64,000 nt of DNA from Carposina sasakii. Taxonomy: Eukaryota; Arthropoda; Insecta; Lepidoptera; Carposinidae. The stretch spans positions 4,526,001 to 4,590,000 of the forward strand of contig CP053160.1 of the NCBI GenBank assembly GCA_014607495.2. Reading direction: 5' to 3'. Every line of letters starts with the position of its first letter. The stretch's first letter is position 1. Below the pieces are notes generated by a model. It had not been told where the DNA came from, did no database searches, and saw only the letters and a program-made list of their open reading frames with translations. The position numbers were made by a program, and so were the translations under genes. Below are positions 22,906 through 33,100 of this stretch, piece after piece.

Positions 22906-23034
22906 TCAGTGTCAGCTGTGGAAGCTTTGTCTTGCTCGTTTGTGTTGAAAGGGAAAGGGAGGTAAAATCGAAGGGAGTGTTGTTTTGTTTCTATGGTTTT
23001 GTTTGCACGGTTTTGCACTTAGGAAATAGAAAAT
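22906..23034 (+). other. Candidate 5' non-coding exon of Mmp
   Basis: Starts at a TCAGT initiator-like motif and ends at AAAAT before GTAAGT (donor at 23035). No coding frame of interest runs forward; the 72-codon minus frame is a shadow. If real, the next acceptor could be TTGTTGCAG at 24678-24686, giving a 1.65-kb intron. Transcript evidence would settle it. Confidence 0.35.
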
Positions 23035-23040
23035 GTAAGT

Positions 23041-23794
23041 ATTTAAATAGATTCGTAGTTTGATATAGCTACTTGCATATTTTTTTTGTCTCTACTTAAG
23101 TAACGTTAGCTTATAGAACCATTAGTTACGTTTAAGTTAGTTTATGTTAATTATTTAACATAAGCTGGCTCCATGTACATACGTAAGTACAACATAAAAT
23201 AATGACAAGTATTTTAAGATCAAGGAATTCTTTGTTTTTGGTATCTCTACTATTATTTGTCTTTGTATAGATACTTCATAGTTTTTGTTTTATAAGTTTT
23301 ATATATCTGCATGTATCATTCATCACCATTTTTTAGTTTATTTTTCTTATCAGAACCCGCTTATCACAGGCACAGATCTGACTGAACTTATTTCGTTATC
23401 TAAACAAAACATCTGTATGAAGAAAGAGCTTTCTTCCGTCCATAATAAAAAGCCAATTATCTGTTCAAAGCAGCTAACGTTAATTATATACAAGTACAGA
23501 AGTGTCCATAATCGTTAAGATGTATTTGTGGACCGGAGCTAGCGCAATTAAGCAGTGTATTAATAGCTTACTCAAGTGAGTCTGACTTGGAGGAACTTTA
23601 CCTTAGTTCGGGAAAGTCACTTTCGATAAACTCCCTAATAGATATGCTTATAACTTCAAAACAACACGAGTTGGTTTAATCTATCACTAGATGTAGAAGC
23701 ATTTTCTTTAGTTGCAAAAAGTTTGCTTGTTCATGTCAATAATAGGTAAGTAAACACTTTACTTACTTTAAACTAAGTAAGTTGGATATACAAT
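23041..23794. other. No gene seen
   Basis: AT-rich; presumed intron if the 5' exon model holds. The 77-codon frame at 23285-23518 has no recognisable motif. Confidence 0.45.
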
Positions 23795-23804
23795 TACCTT
23801 GATT

Positions 23805-23983
23805 GTACCTATATCTAGCGCCTCCCGTGTTGACAACATAGTCCAAAATACAAACTGCGGTCACCAACCCGCCTGCCCAGCGTGGTGACTATGGGCAAAT
23901 ACCCCCCATGGCAATCTGGTGGCGTGCCCTGAGGAAGGCCTACGTCCAGCAGTGGACTGCAATAAGCTGATGATAACGATGTA
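23805..23983 (+). mobile_element. Retroposon family A copy with 10-bp target duplication
   Basis: TACCTTGATT flanks it at 23795-23804 and 23984-23993. Ends GTCCAGCAGTGGACTGCAAT then AAGCTGATGATAACGATG. It is shorter at the 5' end than 41371-41627, consistent with 5' truncation. Confidence 0.85.
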
Positions 23984-23993
23984 TACCTTGATT

Positions 23994-24686
23994 CAACAAT
24001 GAATTATAATAAAAAGTTACAGTATTTTTTATACATTTATAATTTGACCAGCAATAAACAGTGTTTGCTGCAAAAACAATAAGCTAAAATAATTTTTATC
24101 ATAATCGAAACATTCGTGAAAGATTTGATAGCGTTATTATTTAAAGGTCCTAGAGGAAGAAGAAATTTTAAAAAATGCGAATGCGACTTGTTATATTGCT
24201 GATACTGATAATGGTAAGAATAATAAATACGATATCACATTAAATGGTATAAATAATATGACCGATTACTTTCCAATCAAAATAACTTGTAAAAGTCAAG
24301 AACAATAAATAAATGTAAGATTTACGCGAGGTTGGAGTTAACTAAAACAATAACTCTTATTGCACACACAGTGCACACTACTGTTATCTGCCGTCCGTTT
24401 ACATAACCTGCCGCAGATAGTAGTGCAGGGCCTCAATAGGCACAACTTTGCTTGTAATGCAAATCGTAATTAAATTTTATTAACATCAAATCTTTAAAAG
24501 CTAAACAAAAAATATATCCCATTATACGTAGTGGATACATGTTTATTTACAAAACAACTAGGTACTACTTTGTGTACTATAAACAATAATTCAATGTATA
24601 ACGAAGATAAAAACCTTGTTTACTCCAGAAGACTTTATCACCACTTTGATATCGTAATCATAAATCAAACACTATCGTTGTTGCAG
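23994..24686. other. Presumed 5' intron sequence of Mmp
   Basis: No gene. It ends with a good acceptor (pyrimidine-rich CGTTGTTGCAG, AG at 24685-24686). Confidence 0.4.
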
Positions 24687-24889
24687 AATAGCTCGATGTC
24701 TCGTGCACACAAGAGGAGCAAGCAGGATCGCACCGCCCACGACGAGAGATAGTGCAGCTACCCTAACGCAGACTAATTATAATTAATCTGGCAAACGGGC
24801 ATAAGAAGCCACACATAGTATGCCCTAGAATAACACTGCCAGATCTACACAATAACTAACATGCTAAGCTGACAGATAGCAAAACAAAT
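24687..24889 (+). other. Candidate 5' leader of Mmp with an upstream ORF
   Basis: After the acceptor at 24686 comes an 18-codon ATG frame, 24696-24752 (MSRAHKRSKQDRTAHDER, stop TAG), very basic and charged. It lies upstream of and out of phase with the Mmp frame, so if transcribed it would be an upstream ORF able to dampen translation. No homology recognised. Confidence 0.3.
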
Positions 24890-25339
24890 ATGAAGAACAC
24901 ACTAGATTTAGCAAATTACAGCTACACAATAGGTATTAAAGCAAGAAGTACAGGCAAAATGGAAGTCACAGCCAAAGCGACACATTTTAATGTTGAATCA
25001 CCCACAAATGAACACTGCACGAGATTGTTAAATCATTCCAGTGATAAATTAGAAGAAAACAATGTTTACAATTGTAGATTAGATACTAGAGAGATAAACA
25101 AATGTACAGACGAATGTGAAAGGTTATGCTGTTTTAGTCAGGTCGAGAGATCGACACATTTGATACATAACATTGAAAGACATTCGAGGAGTAGTATTTT
25201 TATATCGAAATTGCATTGTCTAAAAGTGAGGAAGTGGTCGGCGCATGTGCTGGCAGTCGTCACACTCCTGCTGTTGGTGGTCGGGACACACGCCGCGCCT
25301 GTGCGCCCCAAACGGAGCTTCGAATACGAAAAATCTGCT
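24890..25339 (+). CDS. Mmp: Matrix metalloproteinase, first coding exon (N-terminus)
   Basis: Encodes the amino end of a zinc endopeptidase of the MMP family, which cleaves extracellular matrix at the cell surface or outside the cell. The open frame is 150 codons to a canonical donor (GCT|GTAAGT). A hydrophobic run AVVTLLLLVVG (residues ~122-132) is followed by THAAPV and a basic RPKR at 139-142. It joins in phase 0 to 61163. Starts considered are ATG 24890 and ATG 24959; the latter has the better context (CAAAATGG). Both leave ~95-120 residues before the hydrophobic run, so it would act as a signal anchor (type II) rather than an N-terminal signal peptide. Alternatively, an unseen upstream exon ending in A could join at 25227 (after CTAAAAG), making ATG AGG AAG and a standard signal peptide, MRKWSAHVLAVV.... 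The region upstream of residue 112 would then be non-coding. The hydrophobic segment and donor are confident; the start is not. Confidence 0.7.
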
Positions 25340-26079
25340 GTAAGTTCACCTGTTCACCTTGATTTTTACCTTTGCACGCCCTTATCAGATAGCTAAGCGT
25401 TATACATTTAAAGTAGCTTTACGTTATCCAGAATTTAACTTTCTGTGTGTAGATATAAAATTAACAGGTAAACAACGGAAATATTCTTTCGGATATAACC
25501 TTGTTCCGGTTGTTTCGTAAAAAGACATAAGGCTAACCTAATTAAGAATGCAGCATTATTCAAACAAGCGCATGAATAAATTGGAAACGTATACGACAAT
25601 TTGTATGTAGCTCGTCCGTCAGTCCCGGCTGTGCATGCTAAGTAGTCTGCGAGATATCCTGACGCGTGATCCCCTGGTCCCGACTGTGCGCCGGATGGCT
25701 GTTTATACCCACTTCCATTGTCTCGCTATCTGGATCTACTGATTTACCAGACAATGCCCCTCTATATCCACTCTCTTCATAACAGATCCCTAGCAGATTG
25801 CGTGTCGACTTTTTAATATTGAGCAAAGACTTCTTTGTTAGCTTTTGTCAGCGTTTTTACTCTTTTGTGAAATTTAAAATTATAGGTGACTGAAGATCGC
25901 CTGTCTAATCTAAAGTGATCAAAGTATTTGTGATACTTATTTCACTAGTAAATCCCGAATAAGATAAAATGCCTGCTATTTGTTTACAAATGTCGAAAGG
26001 CAATGGTCAAATTGAATGTCTGCCTCCCTTTTATCTCGAGAATGTTTGATCCTGATTCTCCCTCAAAAGGGACCGTTAT

Positions 26080-26345
26080 CCGCTGACGGATTAACGGCCA
26101 TTTTAAGACGCGTTTCCAGCTCAAGTAATATGGGGACAAAAAGCTGGCGTGTCGTATTAGATTACTGGCAGTGACGGACGGACGGACGGGCTGTTTACGA
26201 GATTAATGAGCTAAGTGACGAGTGGGAGGATGGCGTAGCGTGGAGTTCCGAAGTCGGGTCTTGCCGGAAAACATCTCTCGTTCATTTATTTCGTGGGCTG
26301 CTCGAAATTGTGAAAAATCCGACAAATTTCGGAGTCTTCCGCGAT
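26080..26345. promoter_or_regulatory. GC-richer intronic block, candidate enhancer
   Basis: Less AT-rich than its surroundings, with (GGAC)n at 26173-26190 and several CG sites (AAGTCGGGTCTTGCCGG, TTCCGCGATTTACG). It lies within 1 kb of the Mmp coding start. No repeat family match in the window. Regulatory role is an inference from composition and position. Confidence 0.2.
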
Positions 26346-27395
26346 TTACGATAGTCATTTATAATCCGCACCTCTGTGTGTCGACTTGAATACTTACAAA
26401 GAATGAAGGGAACAACTTGTTTAAAACATTGAATCTAGGCGCAATTTTTCGGCTTTAGAATCAACCCCTTGGTCTCTAGATGATACTAAACAGTTTACAT
26501 TACATAGTTATCGACCAATATTCGCCGGATGATTCTAAGTAGATTTAATTGCAGTTTAAACATGGCTCGACCGCGATAGTTAGTGGCTTCCTGCGCCCGC
26601 GCCGCTGTAACTAGGCCATGTTAGTACAACTTATGTAAGTGATAAATGCTTCGAAACTCTGAAATGCTGGTCATTCAGATTCAGTTGTGATTTTAATTTG
26701 ATTTTAACAAATTGTCACGGTTCTCTCAAACTACATCAGTCGGATTATAAGTTCGTAGGTATGTGTAATGATTTCTTTGGTCGGTAGGTAGGAATCATAA
26801 ATACTAGATATGTATTTCATATTACCTATAGTTAGAAAAAGCAGATATTATTCATTATAAAAACATAACATATCTTAGCAATCTATATTTATTGGCAATT
26901 AATTATTAGCTATCAAGTTGTCAGAGTAGTTAACATAAAATAAGTACTTATATTTCCAGAAATTGTAACACGACTCATTTATTACTTACTAAGTAAGATA
27001 GTTCATTTCCAAAAACCGCAGATGTTCGGTTGAGGACATGATTTTCAAAAACGAAGACATCTTAGTCATAATATTGCTGCATAAATATAACCTAATACCT
27101 ATCTATCTAATCAAACCTACAAACATTACATTATTCATATTGATGTGGTTTCTGAAATTATGATTATTATTTTTTTACAAATTATTTTTTAAAAATCATG
27201 TACTTAACAGGAAACAACTAAGTATTTAGAAATTAATCACTTTGATGACTGTACGTAGATAGATAGATACTTGTAGTAAGAAGTAGGTGTGACTTTAGTT
27301 ACTTATTACAAATACCCTTTGCAGTTTATTACAGCGTAGGTTGATTGTTGTAGGTTTGCTTATTCATGATAGGATAGGATCTATCTAAAGGATAA
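26346..27395. other. Intronic, no feature seen
   Basis: AT-rich; GTAGGTAGG and GATAGATAGATA short runs. CGCGCCGCTG-type motif near 26596. Confidence 0.5.
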
Positions 27396-27592
27396 CATAC
27401 ATACATACATACATACATATAATCACGCCTTTATCCCTCACGGGGTAGGCAGAGCACTAAGGGCCGATAGAACCACATGGTGCCACTTCTGACCAATTTT
27501 TAGGGTATAGTTGAGATGTACAAGTTCGGTTAGTAGTGACAGGTGGTCAACCCATCGCCTACAAAACACCAATACCCTCTTGTCCCTCTACT
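27396..27592 (-). repeat. Family T retroposon copy
   Basis: A long (ACAT)n tract at 27396-27420 is the tail on the minus strand. The body matches 48423-48608 from CTCTGCCTACC through GGTCAGAAGTGGCACCATGT to GCGATGGGTTGACCACC and GAGGGACAAGAGGG. No clear target duplication. Confidence 0.8.
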
Positions 27593-27937
27593 GGCTTGTA
27601 CAGTATGCCCGGGAAGAGAAGCAGCTGTAGTATTACACGTTATTTTTTCACTCCCAGAGCAGCATAGAAGACATTACTGAAGTTTTCGCATTCATTTTAA
27701 AATGTCTACTCGTCATTCCAACATAAGTCATATACTCGTACTGTAGGTTTTCTAAAGCCGCGTTTGACGATATGACTCGTAGATTTTGTTGGTAAATAAG
27801 GAAAAAATAGGGTACACTGATAATAAAGGGTACGTACGTACATATATGGTCAGGTGGTAAGGCTAATTTTCCAACTACATAATAATACATATATATATAT
27901 ATATAGGTAAATGGGTTGCCTGAAACATTACGAGTAA

Positions 27938-28111
27938 GGCCGATTTTAGAGTCACGCTGACGTGCGCTGACGGTCGGCGCTGATAGAGTCAATTTGTATG
28001 TAGTTACAGGTAGCGTTTTAAATCGCGCTGGACCGCTCAGGCTGACGGCCGTACAAATTGACCCATCAGCGCCGACCGTCAGCGCCCGTCAGTGTGACTC
28101 TAAAATCAGCC
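27938..28111. mobile_element. Palindromic MITE, 174 bp, TAA flanks
   Basis: GGCCGATTTTAGAGTCACGC and GCGCTGACGGTCGGCGCTGA at the left are mirrored by TCAGCGCCGACCGTCAGCGC and GTGACTCTAAAATCAGCC at the right, about 55 bp per arm. TAA lies outside each end (27935-27937, 28112-28114), which fits a PIF/Harbinger-type 3-bp duplication. An (AT)n run at 27888-27904 precedes it. Confidence 0.8.
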
Positions 28112-28114
28112 TAA

Positions 28115-28680
28115 GTACCTAATGTTAGATAATGAACGGTTTTCAGTTTTCAGTTAAGTACCTAACTGTATTCCTAAGTTATTTATGTGGGTACTTTGAT
28201 ACGGTAAACTTTATAGGCACTGTATTTTTGTTGCAGACATAATATTACAGATATAATAGCAAAAAAGTACTTAGTAGGAAAAATCTTGAGCGCAAAGATA
28301 AGAGTTGCTGTTTAAACAAATCTGCACTTCAGATTCTTGCAGCAGCTGTTTCTAGGGAAATCCCTCCGCCTCTGTTTTATTCTTATGCTAAAAAATATCT
28401 GTGACAACAATGTGTACCTGGCTGTGACGCGCCGTGGATGAACAAAGGCGTCTGGGACTAGAAGGCTTTACAAGAAACGCTCATTGTCTCCTATACATAC
28501 ATACACCATACAGGATACACTCCCGACTCCCGTACATATTTTATGGACCGTCTAGCGATCCCCCATCCTAATGGGCAATTGAGAAAACTTTTAGAACAAT
28601 AGAGTCTAGCTAGAGGTACATACGAGTATATCGAAAATAAAACTTGGATGCCAATAAAAAAATGTTGTGTAAAAGATTTG
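28115..28680. other. Intronic, no feature seen
   Basis: No supported feature; the 71-codon minus frame at 28491-28706 overlaps the tRNA and is spurious. Confidence 0.5.
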
Positions 28681-28681
28681 T

Positions 28682-28754
28682 CGCCCAACGTGGGGCTCGA
28701 ACCCACGACCCTGAGATTAAGAGTCTCATGCTCTACCGACTGAGCTAGCCGGGC
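28682..28754 (-). tRNA. tRNA-Lys (anticodon CTT)
   Basis: A 73-nt minus-strand cloverleaf. GCCCGGC pairs with GTTGGGC (two G-U pairs), discriminator G. A box TAGCTCAGTCGG. Anticodon stem TGAGA/TCTCA with loop CTCTTAA, anticodon CTT. B box GGTTCGAGCCC. No intron. A TTTT run (28672-28675, minus sense) lies just downstream for termination. It lies antisense inside the large Mmp intron. Confidence 0.97.
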
Positions 28755-29824
28755 TGGTGACGGGACGAGTAAAATAACATTCTGTTAGAGCCGAGATATG
28801 ATAACAAAATGTTTACCTTGAACATAAATAAATTGTCTTAACAATACAATCACTATCTATAGAGATTGCTCAAATGGCAGCAGTCACTAAATATCCCAAT
28901 TTTATTAAGATGTTAATTATATATACTGTCATTCCACATACAACTGTCAAAATATAAATTATAGTAGATCTAATTCGAATTTGATGTTTATTTTACTTTA
29001 TGTATTTCACTTGCCGTGTCAGTTTCTCGAAATCGTGTGAAACGTAGAAAACAAAAGAACAATAAAATTTACCTACTTTTACTTACATACTTACTTCGTT
29101 AAAAATTAAAGAAAACATCCGATATAAGTTAGATTAAACTAGGTATACTTACACTCGCTACCTAAAGCTTACCATAAATTCTGTCTGTACACAGAATTAT
29201 GATAATGAACAATTTAGTTTACACGCGGGTAGTTTAAAATAATGAGTAAACTCAATATCTGATGCCATATTGTGTCCTACCTAATTTACATCATAATGAA
29301 AATTTGAGCGATGATAACCTTGCTGACAAAATGGACAGTTAACCTATATTTTTTTTTAGGAAATTTCATCTACATATAATTAAATTCTTTGTTACCTTTT
29401 GACAGTTCTCCATTTTGAATCTTAACCATAATAAAACATTCATGGTGAATAAATTATAAATTGAGACAGTTAATAAATGCTGCAGTTGCAGAGGGTTATT
29501 AAATATGTTTATGATAAATTCTTGTTCTTGGTAATCTTCCTTATTGCGCTTAATATGAAAATAATGTTTCTTTGTAATAACATGTAAGCTAAAAACGTCC
29601 AAGATCACAAACACGTGCATGTTGGAGACGATGCGGTGTAATGAGGAACACTTACACTTGCTCTGTAAGAAAGCTGACGGATTTATTATGCGGTTGTCTC
29701 CTGGCGGAGCTTTTTGCGGTTCGTTTCCATATTCTGATTCCACTGTCTGCTCGATAAAATTAATGAAAGGTTAGCTTTTTTAGTGTGCTTTTTTGCTAAC
29801 GTAAATCTTTACAAGTTTTGATGA
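28755..29824. other. Intronic, no feature seen
   Basis: A 125-codon minus frame (29366-29743) is the longest here, but it has no recognised domain, no splice context and AT-driven composition. I treat it as chance. Confidence 0.45.
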
Positions 29825-30101
29825 TCTATACATATAATAAAAATGTAACGGATCGCTGTCTGTACATGGAAGATATATGAGAAAAATATTATAGGAGACC
29901 TTTATCAACGCAATAGTACCCAAAACAATGATTTTTGAAATTTTTGTCTGTTTGTTGGTTTGTCTGTGCGTTTGTGCACGCTAATCTCAGAAACGGCTGA
30001 ACCGATTTCAATGCAGTTTTCACGAATATATTGTGACAGGTCCCACTTAACATATAGGCTTTTTATCCCGGGAAAATGTTTTTATCGCGGGCGTCCACTA
30101 G
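29825..30101 (+). mobile_element. Helitron-like element, 277 bp
   Basis: TCTATACATATAATAAAAAT preceded by A; ends GGGCGTCCACTAG followed by T. Closely related to 20585-20920 but lacks ~40 bp just before the 3' end, including CCACGCGGACGGAG, so the hairpin stem is lost. Confidence 0.8.
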
Positions 30102-33100
30102 TTACTAATAAAATATAAAACGGCAATCGCCTAAGTACCTACTTAATTGTCTACCAAATTTTGTGCCAAGTTAAAAAGTGTGCAATGGCTACAACAAATA
30201 ATACTTCTATCTTGTTAAGTTGATCTTGGGAAATATCAAAAGCTTAGAGTCCCAAATGAGAGGCGAAGCGGGGTGTTGCTAACAGACGACTATAGAAGAA
30301 GAGGAATGTGTTATAATATTCTAGAAGTAGCCTCACACCCTCCACTACTGATCATGTTTATGTGTATTCCATAAATGCCTGTGTAAACAAGTAATAAAAC
30401 TGAAAGTGTGTATTAAAATTTATGGCCAAAGCTCAATTCCTGCTAATTTTTATTTATGTTAGTGCAACTCTCCCCGGTATGTTCTGACCGGAAACCCCGT
30501 CTCGGGATATATTTAGCGCCATGCAACTTGAGACAGAAATATGACGCAATATAAAAATACACGCGATAGAAAAGGACGAGTGTATTTTTAATCACCAAAG
30601 CTTAACCTCATTTGGGGGTCGCATTCTCTTTATTTAATTAGCTCTTGTGGTTTTCTCTTACGAGAGTTTAGATGTGAAAATAATTTAGTAAGGTGTAATA
30701 TGTTTTAACAGTTTATTACGGACTTAACTGTTGTGTTAGCTAGTCATTGAATGAGAAAGTTATAAAGTCAAGTAGATTTTCTGCTTATTAAGTTTTGTCG
30801 CAGATATAAAAAATTGGAAGTTCGTAAAGTAGAAACTAGAAAATATGTTGGTAGAGCCAACATCATTCTTTATTTACTATCGGATGAGACAACAGGTAGC
30901 TTTATAAATAGTATCGAACACTATTCATCGACGATATTTTACACCATTTGATCAGTTGTGACACATACTATATTAAACTTGTTAAAAATAAGTATTTTTT
31001 ACACATCTAGCGACAACCTTTAGCTCTTTAAAATAGCAAGGTATTTTAAGTTATTTTATACTGAAATTTTATCTCTTGGTGGCCAAGTGGGACAAACGTC
31101 TTTACCAAGAATTATCACAGATCTTAACCAATGTTCAATTTTATTACAGGCTTAATATTTTCAAAGGACTAGGTTCTTGACAAAAATAGTAGACAATAGA
31201 TTTGCTCCATAAATGTAAAGTTCATAAAAAAAAATTCTGAATCAGTTTTCAATATGCCGCATACAGGATTTTCTGTCTCCTATAAATAAATGATTGTCTT
31301 CGTTGCAGGTCAGTGCAAAAAACTTTTCGCTTTTGCTTACAAATTCAGGCTATCAATATTTGGATTATCACTCATTATTCACGGCTCTACCTCGCAGGTT
31401 GTATTCGGACAATAAGTATTTATTTGCTGCATATTGTTCCGGTCGGTGATGAATCATTTGAGCACATCCGTTCACGATCTGAACACACTAACATTTTTAT
31501 TTTAACTCCGTTAATTATAGTAATTTTTTTTAAAATAAATGTGACAAGACGTCGTCGTCAGTAGATTTTGGTCATAATTATTTGCATATGTGTGTGCTCA
31601 TACGAGCAATACTGTGTGTGCGTATATTTCTTCCATCTAAGGACTATTATGTATTACTTTTAGATCGATATCTATTACTGTACCAAATTTTATGATAGGT
31701 ACATGTACTCCATAAAGGTACCGTTGTTACATTGTTATTCTAAATTTGCTCGAGGTCGTATTTTTAGTCTACTTTAGGCTTGTTTTAATGTCCCTGACGT
31801 CAAATGACGCCACTGGAGTGACCTACATCTATGGCACTAACGTTTTTAGCTTTTGTTTAGATTGTGACCATTGACCTACGTCTATTAAAATTTTCATTAC
31901 GAGCGATTTCTTTTGAACTGTAAATCGATTGTTTATGTGTTGTTTGTAACTTGTTGATTCGAGAGCCATAAATTTTTAATTCTTAGATCAAGCAATATCC
32001 GGGTTTGCTCTATATTTGTACACAAAATGCTAAGATATAAACTTGCAGGAACCCTACATTATTAATTTGTAAATACGCCACAAAGATAAATAAATACAGT
32101 TTATAAATTATGTATTTGCGTGTTAATAAAAATCGCATGTGACTAATAATAACCGACCAAATGTCTGACTTCTAGGAATCTAGATCCTTTGTGTGCCTGG
32201 AAATTGAGCTAAGACAAAGATACATTTATTTTATGATGTCTGAAAGTTATGATCTTTTAATAACTCATTGCGAGGAAAAACTTGTGGATAATACTTATCT
32301 TTAGGTACTTTTACCACTACGACGTATTTAAGATTTTGCACTACGTCTTATAAATGTACCACAAAGAGCAATATCGAGGGCAGTACTTACTAAGACCTAC
32401 GTATTTTTTTACCAATCTTCTTCATCTGGTTTACAGAGCTGTTTTTGAAATTAAAATCACATAGGTACCTATGCCGACACCGGCCTAAAGTCTGTATTTT
32501 AGTTAATGACTGATTGACTGTAATGTAAAATGTAAAACAATGAATTTTACATACAGATTATTTGTTATGTAAGAGCTCTACCTATATGTAGAGTAGATAC
32601 TTATAATTACTTTAGTAAATCTTGTAAAGTATATTTCAGAAACTCTACCTCTATCTAAATAATTCAACAATAAGCTTAATAAAGGTAAAACCTTTCAGAT
32701 TACACATTTTTCATGCGAATGTTATTTATGTATTTCTTTACAAGTCACAGACCTTAGTCAGGCTTCACACTCGAAGACATACCGCGGAGGACATAAAAAT
32801 AGTTCCATTATACACTTTGTCACAAAACAATAAGGTTTACATTACACCTAACTTAGATGCAGGAACCGGGATACCATAAAAGTGCATGTTGCATTCTCCT
32901 CAGCCTTTTTTGTACGGTCAAGTTTATTATACTGGACTTGATACGTACAAATAAAATCATTCCCATTATGGCTACACTGGTTATTGTGATTCTATAACTA
33001 GATTTAAATAAAAAACGGGAATATCATCATTTTAATCAGGTATGTATCTATTTTTTTGGAAAACATAGAAAGAAAGTCACACATAGTAGCTACTATTGAA

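Noticed and set aside
22800..23018. 72-codon minus frame in the candidate 5' exon
   Set aside because: No recognised domain; the strand is opposite to the donor site and CpG island logic.
29366..29743. 125-codon minus frame
   Set aside because: It is the second-longest frame in the window outside Mmp but has no domain, no splice signals that fit and an AT-driven composition; treated as chance.
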